Below are positions 1 to 9,400 of a stretch of 18,764 bases of DNA, piece by piece. The notes beneath the pieces were generated by a model. It was not told where the DNA came from. It saw nothing but the letters and a program-made list of their open reading frames with translations, and did not search any database. How positions within the stretch are numbered: the first letter of the stretch is position 1; every line of letters begins with the position of its first letter. Where the stretch lies: assembly GCA_002751075.1 (NCBI GenBank), contig NAOQ01000681.1:14532-33295 (forward strand), in the 5' to 3' direction. The DNA comes from Ichthyophonus hoferi (lineage: Eukaryota > Opisthokonta > Ichthyosporea > Ichthyophonida > Ichthyophonidae). The position numbers and the translations under genes were made by a program.

Positions 1-543
1 TCAGCATTACATTACCGCCTGTTACGAAAAATTGCTGAACTATGTATGTATTCATTCGCCATAACGATCTTGTAACATAACAGGATTATATTATCTGAGC
101 ATCCAGACGACTAAATTACCAATGTACTATATTTTTAATATTATATTTTAGTAAATTGCAACATTAATAGTGGAAAACATATCAAAGGCGTAAAGACACA
201 TATATTTATATATGGGAAATTTCAAATACACTTTGCTTATAGTGGCGGGAAATCGTGATACGTAAACTTATGTTTAGGTTGTCATGTATTCCACCTTCAT
301 GACTGTAATCTCTGTATTCTCAAATTCAGCAGGTTAATATACCATGACATGTATTGGGTTTAAAATTTATATCTGTGAATAATTACAAAAAAAGTTTTAT
401 GACTACAAGAAAACACATCTCGTGTTATTACTGATTGAGTTATTAGACTTTCCTTCTCTGGTGATATTTTTAGTTTTCATACAAGTACTATATGAATAGT
501 CACCTTAGAACTGACCTTATTAATGAATATGTGTTAAAAAAAA

Positions 544-732
544 ATGGGCCCCAGCGAGTCTGCATCTGAATCTAACGGCATATGTTGGTCTCGCTCTATT
601 TTATCCTTTCTGTTGATAACTCAAATCCTGGTCTTCTTTTTAAATGTGTACGTTTATTCTGTACGGGCCGGGATTGATGGCTTCTGTCAGATGCAGAGGA
701 TCGTAGAAGAAGATCCACTCATTACTTCCTAA
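544..732 (+). CDS. possible small single-pass membrane protein (62 aa), unrecognised
   Basis: This is an uninterrupted frame from an ATG that directly follows an A8 run to a TAA. The protein starts with a polar Ser/Glu-rich segment (residues 2-12), then has a strongly hydrophobic stretch of about 23 residues (roughly 18-40, rich in Ile, Leu, Phe, Val) that could span a membrane. It ends in an acidic tail (EEDP). Base composition over the first 80 nt is richer in G+C than the flanks, unlike a chance frame in this region. I do not recognise a family. No TATA box or splice site clearly belongs to it, so it could also be a leftover exon or a chance frame. Confidence 0.25.
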   Translation: MGPSESASESNGICWSRSILSFLLITQILVFFLNVYVYSVRAGIDGFCQMQRIVEEDPLITS

Positions 733-853
733 AAATTAAATCTAAAAGCAATTGTCCGTACGCGCTTTTATTGTTAACATCACAGATATCTTAGTCCATA
801 ATTTTTCCGGTCCTTACTAAGGAACTGTGTTAGTGCTATATAGTTTTCCGCCG

Positions 854-875
854 GTGTACTGATCTGTCAGTACAC
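854..875. repeat. perfect 9-bp hairpin
   Basis: GTGTACTGA at 854-862 and TCAGTACAC at 867-875 are exact reverse complements around the 4-nt loop TCTG. The arms contain the palindromic core GTAC. No adjacent gene explains it; it could be a protein-binding dyad, an RNA hairpin or chance. Confidence 0.6.
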
Positions 876-2774
876 TCACTCTAGTCCAATAATACTTCAG
901 GATTTAGACCTTTATGCCTTTTTCCTAAGTATAAGGAGGCGATTACCCCACGCACCCAATACACTACTACTTTTGCTTATACTTATTCCTCTGTCATGGA
1001 GTATCCAGATTGCCATTCGTAGCTGATAAACTTTAAAAAAATGCGAGTAACTTATATACAGAAAAATGTTGCCAAAACAGACACAGATGTACTAATATGA
1101 CACTTCATGACTCTTGTTTTAGCGTTTTGGAGGTATCGATTATAAATAAATATGATATAATGTTTAATTGCCAGTGTTATAGTTTGAACTCAATCTGCTA
1201 ATTGCTGTCCGACCGGGTAACATTTAGCTTTAATTTGTTTTATAGGCGGCCGCTAAAATAGGATGTTTTAATTGTAGTAAGTGTTAAACGAACAACCTTA
1301 TAATGATCTCTTCTATATTACATGGATGGTTAGAAAAATGTGGACTTGTAGTAAGATGACACATAAAGTATTTTAAGATTATTAAAGTAGAGGTTGTATG
1401 TTATGAAAAACCGAGTTAAATCTGGTTAGTCCGTAATCCTGGTAAAATATATTCTAGTATTTTGTTCCCCATACTACGTAACGGGCAATTTAATTCTCTT
1501 GGGCAATAGACTTGTCTGAGATTTTTACGTTGTAGGTATTGATCTCTAAAGAGAATTGGGTGTCTCCACGTATGACTTAATTATTGACAGTAGTTTGTAT
1601 TAATCACTTTAAGGCTTGCTCCTGCTGCAGATGGTTGAACGTGGGTCTATTGATCCAAGTCTTCAGATAAGATATATAATATGATTTATTGACTAGTAGA
1701 TGTGATAACACTCAAAATATGTTTGCGCATCTGTTTATTTATTTCTTCCTAAATGGAGGGATTCCATTATTTGGTTTCAACTAAAAACCTTCTGAAAATC
1801 GACATGTTTCGTTTCTACCCATACATTTTCTGCAATATAAGATTAATTTTGTTTTATACGCACTACAGTCAAAAAATATTATTTTAGTGGTCTCCTAACA
1901 GGCAAATAGAAGATAAATGCTGGTGCTAACTAGGGGCAAGACAGTCAAAAAAAATTTATGACAATCTCCACCGATATTAATCAGACCGAAGAATCTCATC
2001 TTAATAGGCAGACCTTCATTATCCCAGCCCAGGCTACAGCTGAAAAGAATAGTAACATTTAGGCTAATTGGAATTTGGTATGTATACACGTGAGTTCTCA
2101 TAGATTACTTTACCTATAGTCTATCATGCCTTGATTAACCATGTTTCCCATGGTCTTTCCTTCCATTAGGACCTCAGTGTTTAATTTCTATTGGGTCTTA
2201 TGTTTTGCCACGTTTTGGATCAGGACAAGCTTGTCTATTGCCATGAGTACATGATTGTAATTTTAATTGATTAAGACTTGATTATATAATTTAGCATAAG
2301 TCTAATCCAATAAGAGTGTACTCAATACTGATAAATTTATTGCCATATTGCGATATTTTATTTATCCGATTATCTGATAAGAAGCACAAAAGATTTTACT
2401 TCAATAATTTGCCACTTACCTAATGTTATATATTTTAATAGAACAATATTGCATCTATAACCTTCATAAACGTACAAATTGTCATAATATATTTAATTAA
2501 CTAAGCATAATTTACAATTTTAACCGGGTAAAGGTCTCTAATTGAGTACTGGTAATAGTGGGCATGAGCATCTACAGTTTCTCCATGATTAACCTTATGC
2601 TCAAATTATAATCAACTCATTATAATGCTACGCTACCACTTCTTGCCTAATAATGATAATGCTAATTTAGTAGCTTATTGGATGCCTTTTATGAATGTTT
2701 ATAAATGGTGTAAAATCATGACTACGTATTTTAGTATGAGGAATGTAAACATCCCCGATCTACAATGTAACGTT

Positions 2775-2829
2775 CCAGTTAATTATTAAATAATGAACGG
2801 CCAGTTAATTCTTATTAAATAATGAACGG
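2775..2829 (+). repeat. tandem duplication upstream of a TATA box
   Basis: A 26-nt unit (2775-2800) is repeated at once as a 29-nt unit (2801-2829). Both begin CCAGTTAATT and end ATTAAATAATGAACGG; the second has a few extra bases in the middle. The copies are nearly identical. They end about 35 nt before the TATA box at 2865, where an upstream activating site would sit, so they may be a duplicated promoter element of the CUE-domain gene. A neutral tandem duplication is the alternative. Confidence 0.6.
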
Positions 2830-2864
2830 TTCGGGCTACTTGGCCTTGGACCGAAACGAGAAAA

Positions 2865-2873
2865 TATATAAAA
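2865..2873 (+). promoter_or_regulatory. TATA box of the CUE-domain gene
   Basis: TATATAAAA followed by G is a full TATA-box match. It lies about 130 nt upstream of the first ATG of the plus-strand gene at 2999, leaving room for a start site near 2895-2900 and a leader of about 100 nt. A duplicated motif lies just upstream. In AT-rich DNA such matches arise by chance; position and context support it. Confidence 0.5.
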
Positions 2874-2998
2874 GTAAGCAATCGATAAAGCCGCTTATCA
2901 CTGATTCAAAAAAAACAGAAGTTCTAGAAGTTTTACAAGAAAAACCTTGGATATTCTGATTGACCACACTAGGTTTGACTTATTACCCAACAGCGACA

Positions 2999-5755
2999 AT
3001 GAGTATGTACCAGCGGCTTCTAGAGGATGTTAATATTGAGGGCTATTCACCTATAACTAACCGCCCAACAGATCGTCATAGTCTTGAAGAACAAGAGAGA
3101 AAAAAAAAGGCAAGTTCCTTTTTTTTTTGTTTCCATTTTTTTTTTTTTTTTTATTTTTTTTTTTTTGCCCCATTAATTAGTTCAACCACTGAATTATATC
3201 TTTCGTCTGTAATTTCCAACTCTCTAAGGATTATGAAGGCTATTGCTTAGAATTAAGATACTAAGATACACGATCCTTCCGACCTTCCGAACTACCCTAA
3301 CCCTTGTATACGCTGCTAAATGTTTAGTTTGATAAATCTAAGTCTTTTCTTTTCTATGTTTATGTATATTTAGTGAGCCGCCCATATTCTCAATTATCAT
3401 CATATCAGCTAAACATGCCCTTGCCCTTGGGAAAAGGATGCACTTGAGAATATATCTGACCTATGCAGTTTAAAAGTTATTATACTTGTTATGATTATGG
3501 TTTGTCTTTATTTGGCAAGATAATAACAAGAAGATAGCTTGAGCACACTGATTGAGGCAATATCATCAGTATCATCGTTGACTTATGGAATGAAATACAC
3601 GCTGTTTTTATTCTTTTTGTGTTAACCAAGACCTTATCTTGGTTATTTATTGTATGGTATTCTCTTCTTGGTATCCCTTTTACCAACCCACCTATCCTCC
3701 AGTAAAATTCGTTTGCTATGACATATCTTTTTTCTCTACATTTATCACCGTTTCATCTCTTGCCTTTTATTTCCTATTAATATATTGCTAATTAATTCTA
3801 ATAGCTTTGTCTATGTAAACCAGGGTTATCGCATCCAATAGCACTCTACGTATCATCTTATTAAAAATAAAAATTGAAACATACATTATAAAAGTGTATT
3901 TGGTCCCATTTTCTAACTTTTCCGATTTAAAAGAAAAATTATATTGGAAATTAACACTACCTAATAGACACCATTATAATTTGTTTGCTAAATTAATATT
4001 TTAAAATGCATTCATCAATTTTTTTATTATAAAAAATATCAAGTTAGCATTTAATGGACAGTTTTTAACTTGTATTATAAAGCATTATATAGCTATAATC
4101 CCCCAATCACTCTTTTCCATTAACTAACTATAAAATATAGGCTGCAGAACAACGTGTTAGCGACTGGACGAATCTATGTGAACGCTATCCTGCCTGCGAT
4201 GAAGAGATTATATTTCAGATATTTAAGACGACAAAGGTGGGATAATGGTCTCTGTTAGGTTATAGCGTGGGTTATATGATGTGATACATGGTGTATAATG
4301 TGTTATGCACGATATATTTTATATATTATGTCTTCATAAAATTAATTTCATTTTATTTAATAATTATTCTCTATTTTTTCACCACACAATGCATCAACAT
4401 TAATATTTTTCTACACCCATAGCTAAACCTCTTTAAAAGTCCTAGATTAGTGATTCTGAATTTTAGCTTTAATAATATAAGTTTTTAATTTTAAGAGATG
4501 GTTAGCATTTTCAGTTTTTAATTTTTAAGACATGGTTATGGTTGAATAGTAGGTAGTGGCTAATATATATGACGTCATACCATACCACATGTAATTGATT
4601 TTATTGTTCAAAGATAAATTTTATTTCACGAATCGCTCTACATTACATTGTCTTACTTGCTCTGTATCTATAAGATTAATGTGCACTCTGTTGGGATATA
4701 CCACCAAGAAAAGTCACGCTAATATCGAATTACTTGCATCTTCTATATCTATCTATCTACCTTTCTTTATCTATTACTATTGGTTACAGTACGTGTATTC
4801 GGCCACAGTGAATAGCTTAGAAGATATGGGCATCCAAGCAGGTCTAGGTCGCCTAGTAGACAGCGAGCCAATCATAAGAAAGAGCGAATCAGAACTCTTG
4901 GATACAATACTGGGGGTGGAGATTACTAGGCTATTTCCGACCGTCGACAGGTCAATTCGTGCACAGGTATATATATCCTCTTTTCTTTATATGTTTATTA
5001 TATGTTTATAATTGGTCCTTATATTTTGTTATATTTTATATATGTTTATCTTGGTTTACATTGACAAAGAGTTTGTCAGGTGGTGGACGAATCAAATGGT
5101 GATTTTGACAAGGCATTCAGAAGCATGGAGGGTAAGTTAACATACATCTTTGTGTTGTATTTGTATTGTCTCGTACACAACTTATATAACTACACATACC
5201 TACATACATACACACACTCAACGTATACAATAATTATTGCCATAACGACCCAAACGATTATATATCTTATTGTGTATTTACGTTCTATATACTAGAATTC
5301 CTTCCATTACACTTTTTCAAGTGTTTTTTCTTTATATATATATATACATACACCCTATATTCCTATTTATGCATGCATATTAACAACATATAATTGTATT
5401 ATTATTGTTCTATCCTAAGTTTGCCTTTTTAGCCAATTACCAGACCTCCATATGCTTGTCTTATCAGCTGCCATCAACACCATACATGTACGTGTATTTA
5501 TATTTTATAAATAACTACCAATAAAAACCAGATCAACGTATATATATATATACAGATAAAAAAACATGCATTCGATAACTGAAATTCCTAGCTTACCATA
5601 GATATAACACCACTTTCATACACACAGGCATGGGGTTCCAGCGGGTACAAGGTAATGCACCATACACCCAGTCCCAGTCACAGGCATATCCCCAGCAACA
5701 GCAATCAAGGTCAAGCGGCGGGAATGTACCTACAGGCGATCTTATTCAGTTTTAG
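2999..5755 (+). CDS. two-CUE-domain ubiquitin-binding protein (187 aa, five exons)
   Basis: Exons are 2999-3109, 4141-4236, 4790-4966, 5080-5131 and 5628-5755, with junction phases 0, 0, 0 and 1. The joined frame is open for 188 codons including the stop. The start is the first ATG after the TATA box. Residues 1-37 are polar and end in a basic EQERKKK. Residues about 46-82 (around YPACDEEII and NSLEDMG) resemble a CUE fold. Residues about 114-149 are a clear CUE domain: LFPTVD, then GDFDKAF and MEGMGF, i.e. the FP motif and the hydrophobic pair of the ubiquitin face. The tail 150-187 is Gln/Ser-rich. CUE domains bind mono-ubiquitin in trafficking, autophagy or ER-associated degradation; which of these applies here cannot be told. 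No transmembrane segment or signal peptide is seen in the spliced product. Other donors are GTGGGA, GTATAT and GTAAGT. The first CUE is the weaker call. Confidence 0.8.
3100..3127 (+). promoter_or_regulatory. hairpin enclosing the GC 5' splice site
   Basis: The run of nine A plus GG at 3100-3110 is exactly complementary to CC plus nine T at 3117-3127, an 11-bp stem with the 6-nt loop CAAGTT. The exon-intron junction (3109|3110) is at the top of the stem, so most of the donor GCAAGT is in the loop. Such a stem could limit or tune U1 pairing. The complementarity is seen directly; its effect is inferred. Confidence 0.5.
3110..4140 (+). other. intron 1 of the CUE gene, GC-AG type
   Basis: The donor reads AAG|GCAAGT, the consensus of the rare GC-AG class, and the acceptor is AAATATAG preceded by a branch-like TTAACTAAC. 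Only this choice joins exons 1 and 2 in phase into ERKKK-AAEQRV. The intron is 1,031 nt, the longest in the window, and opens with long T tracts. Reading straight through gives an alternative ending after 46 further codons. A 9-bp hairpin (TAACCAAGA / TCTTGGTTA) sits at 3623-3645. No other feature is seen in it. Confidence 0.75.
3119..3166 (+). repeat. poly(T) tracts in intron 1
   Basis: T tracts of 10 to about 18 residues are broken by short GTTTCCA and single A interruptions. They lie directly behind the GC donor. If the intron is kept, this part is read as a Phe-rich hydrophobic segment. On the other strand it is an A-rich tract, but no retroposed sequence can be recognised beside it. Confidence 0.8.
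5433..5487 (+). other. possible cassette exon within intron 4 of the CUE gene
   Basis: A strong acceptor (TTTGCCTTTTTAG) and donor (CAT|GTACGT) frame 55 nt that are open when entered in the phase left by exon 4 (NYQTSIC...QLPSTPY). Its length is not a multiple of three, so inclusion shifts exon 5 and ends the protein after a few codons, losing the end of the second CUE domain and the Gln-rich tail. It may be a regulatory cassette exon or a pseudo-exon. Confidence 0.25.
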
Positions 5756-5951
5756 AGGATACATATATAGCTATATATTGATATATAGGCATGTAGTGAT
5801 GTCATAGGGGTTTCAATTATAGAGTGGATAAAATTAGATCAGGGCCTAGGAAAACTATGTGCCATTTATATACAGTAAACATGATTGGATTTATTGTATG
5901 CTGCTGTTTGTCTCAATATAGTGTACTACTGATATCTTACTGCCCTGAGTA

Positions 5952-6001
5952 GGCAGTGGTCGAGCGGTTCTTTCCCTGCACTTAAAAGCAAGCAAAAAAA
6001 A
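5952..6001 (+). repeat. tRNA-like A-box fragment with A tail
   Basis: GGCAGTGGTCGAGCGGTT looks like the 5' end of a Ser- or Leu-type tRNA; 5957-5967 (TGGTCGAGCGG) is a full match to the RNA polymerase III A box. No convincing anticodon arm and no B box (GGTTCRANNCC) follow. Instead the sequence runs into nine A. AGTAG occurs just before the fragment and again just after the A run, which could be a short target duplication. A retroposed tRNA fragment or SINE head is the best guess; a functional tRNA is unlikely. Confidence 0.3.
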
Positions 6002-6054
6002 AGTAGTGCATCATATGAGAGGAAGAGAGAGAGAGAACATTCAGACTGAAAATA

Positions 6055-6060
6055 TTTATT
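6055..6060 (-). terminator. possible poly(A) signal of the zinc-finger gene
   Basis: AATAAA on the minus strand, about 390 nt past the stop codon of the minus-strand gene. It is the canonical hexamer, but in AT-rich DNA it is frequent by chance. Another copy lies near 5890-5895. Confidence 0.25.
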
Positions 6061-6452
6061 AAGATATATTTTACACACTGTTAAGTTCGCTGAAAAGGGC
6101 AATTTCCTGGCAATAATACTGTTCTACTGCTTCGGTCGTCGCATAAGTTTAAGTTAAGTAGAGTAGAGTGCCATAATCACACGTAGTTCCATTATCACAG
6201 CACCTACTTTAATTATCTCATTCAGAAGTTCATGTTTGTATATATATATGCATATATATAATTATGATTTTTCTTCCCCCCATAAATGTTTGCTTATACT
6301 TTTACTATCGCCTCAAGGATAGCCCATGGAAGAGAGATGGAACTATATCTAACTGACTGAGATCACTCATTTGCATTTAACCCTTCGACTAAGACATATC
6401 TAGGCGTCACTTAATTCCCCATATAAGTAATCACATATATATATATATATGC

Positions 6453-9400
6453 TTATTGCACCCAGGCCTTTCTCTTTAGTGTAAGTTGTTGTGGTTCGTT
6501 TGAGGCGATGAATTTTCTCAGCTCAGCTAGATTGGGTTCTAGATCTGCCCTCGCTTGTCTATATACCGTCTGTACCAGTATGTGGTTAGTGGCTATTGTA
6601 ATTGTGCCATATATCACACTATAATATAATATCGTGTTGGTATTGGCCACAATATAGTACATATCATAACACTAACTTAGCAATTTATACTTCTGACCAT
6701 ACATTACATTTGATATTGATATAGCATTAGTTTTATGTTATCTGATATCTTAGTTTACACCCGGATGGTTCATAGCAGCTTCCTGCGACAATTGACCAAG
6801 TAAATTATAGCATTCATATATATGTACATGTTTAGATATATTCTATCATTATTGGGTAGGTTTTTATACACCACTCATTGGCTAATGCATACAGTTATGG
6901 TCACGATGACTACTAGAAGAAGATGGGTAAAATATGAAAGAACAATGAATGCAAAGAAGTAAAACAAAGATAATACATACGTTAGGAACCTATAGACCTT
7001 GAAAATAATAAGGGGAATGGAAAAAAAAGTCGAAAATGGTGTGCATTTGCTTATATAGGGCAATAAAATGAAATACAATGGAATATAACGTAGCCATAAT
7101 AAATATATACTATACTGTACTATATATAACACATTGCAATATAGGAAAATAAAATACAAACAGAATATAACGTGGCCATAATAAAAAATAATAATAATAA
7201 ACTATACTATACTAGACTATACTATATTAGAGCACAATGCAGTATAGGATAATCAAAGACAACATAATATAATGTAGTAATAATACATAATAATAATTAA
7301 TAATATATAATATATATAATAAATAATAAACTATACTATACTATACTATAACACAATGCAATACACTGTAATAAAAGACAATGTTATAACACATACATTA
7401 GCCTTGTCCAACTCCTTTTCAACTTCTATCAACTTCAACATTGCAACAGCTTCGTTGTCTAAAACATCAGCCAGTTCTCGGAATTGTGGGGGCATTATAG
7501 TACCTAAGGGCAACAACCCTGGTTGACACCAGTTAAAGATGTGAGATTAACCTAATATAGATATGATGACGACAAAAATGGGGGAAGGAGGGACGGGGTA
7601 GTGATAAATAACCAATAAAAAACAAGCAGTTATTCCTCATATCTCAGCAAGTAACACATTTCAATTGGTCACTGGCCATTGTGCGAATTGCCTTAAAGAG
7701 CAGATCTGACAAAATACAATATAACCTAATATAGTGGAATATAATATGATAAAATATAATATAATATAGTATAATATACCTTGTCTTCAACACCTCCTTT
7801 TCATATAAGCATATATAAACGTTACTGTTTCTATATCATAATTATACTCTGTGTCAAGACTGCTGAGGGTCCTGATATAACACAGGGAGTACTGAAACAC
7901 TAATATATTTATCAACATAGAAAAAACATATGCACGGACCTATAAGCATATAGATGTAATAACCTATTCTCTTTCTTATAGTGTTGTTTTATACCATCAT
8001 CCACCTACCAATCACATCGATGATTGCGGTATCATTAAGGCAACCCCATAAGTTACGAGGGAATTCACAGTTGCATGGTATCAGGTAAGATACATTTCCT
8101 GCTAATTTACCTAGAATGACCATTCCGTACAATAACATATGACAATGTTGGCACTTCACCTGCATGTGTATATATGTCTATCAGAATATGTAAGTACATA
8201 ATGGTATGTCTATAATAGTATATAGGGGTATGCAAGTATAAAAATGTATATGTGCCAGTATTTGTGCGCTGGTTGCACGCAATACTGAGAGAGTCAAAGA
8301 ACAAACATGAACAAAACATAAGAAATAAAGAATCAAACAAAAGAAATACAATGTCGCAACATGGGGTGAGTATCAAGGCTGTCACCTTTCGCTTGGAAGG
8401 TCGATTGCTCTTAAACATAAACAAAACATGTGAAATGTAACAATTGATACCCCATCTGAAGCAGCAGCCACCATTTGGGTCATTACACTAGTTCATAGCC
8501 ATTCAATTATAATACCTACCTAAAATGCCTATAATATATATATATATAATATCCATAATACGTAATAATTTCTCATACCAGATATCGTCAACACCGCCCA
8601 CAAAAACAAAATAGATAGTCTAAAGAAAACAATCAGTGCTAAGTTGGTTGAATTCGCACCACTAATGTGGACAATACATAACTACATATATACATTTAAG
8701 TGTAACTGTGTGTGTACATGTACACTGAATATTTAAATACAGGCACAGGAGGAAGTAGGAGGGAAAGCACGTGTAGGCACACTTTACCTTGACCCAATCA
8801 CCATCGCGCATCTTACTACAGACTGCAGGGGAATCAGGCATTGAAAGAATGGGTTCTGTATGAGTAATTAATGATTTGATTGGTTGTTATAAAGATACGT
8901 CGGAATACTTCATATGGCTGTTCCAAAAAAAATGTCTGAATGATTCAACTGGTTGCTGTGAGATGCATATGTATTATATGCATTATATGTAGGTATTATA
9001 TGTAATATAGGTATTATAGATTCAGGTAGAAAATAATATGACATGCTATATTATAGTCGAGCAGTTCCATTCATAATTGAACTTGGTGGAGACAAATAGA
9101 TAAATACTAAGAGGGGTTTATACAAGAAAAGGGGTTTATAGCTATTAGGACATGGTCCTGTTGTACAATATAACATACCATTAAGAGTCACACTACATTC
9201 TGTAATTGGTTCAGTCTCGCATGAGGCTGGATTGATTGGCAGACTTGTTGGAGAGGGTGTAAAACAATATTTACTCCAGGCCGCCTGCGGGTAACAAAGT
9301 ACGAGTCAGAGCATATACATATACATATACATACATACATACATATATACGTACACATATACATACATACATATACACACACATATATATATACATACAC

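Larger units (their letters stand above)
1..2774. other. AT-rich intergenic region, no confident gene
   Basis: Apart from the small frame at 544-732 and the hairpin at 854-875, I see no spliced gene, RNA gene or recognisable transposon here. Reading frames on both strands are short and broken by many stops, as expected at this base composition. A 68-codon frame on the minus strand (1895-2101) has no recognisable domain and no convincing splice partners. The stretch may hold decayed repeats that I cannot recognise from one copy. Confidence 0.6.
5756..6452. other. intergenic gap between convergent genes
   Basis: This 697-bp gap follows the stop of the CUE gene (+) and the stop of the zinc-finger gene (-), so both 3' untranslated regions must lie here. 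It holds a GA-rich stretch (about 6018-6037), short AT repeats (6239-6260 and 6434-6450), a tRNA-like fragment (5952-6001) and a possible minus-strand poly(A) signal. No reading frame of note is seen. Confidence 0.6.

Noticed and set aside
1895-2101. 68-codon minus-strand frame
   Set aside because: No recognisable domain, no splice partners in phase and no promoter; likely chance.
6875-7159. 94-codon minus-strand frame rich in Phe, Tyr and Ile
   Set aside because: It lies in intron 14 and overlaps the tandem repeat; the composition follows the AT-rich sequence.
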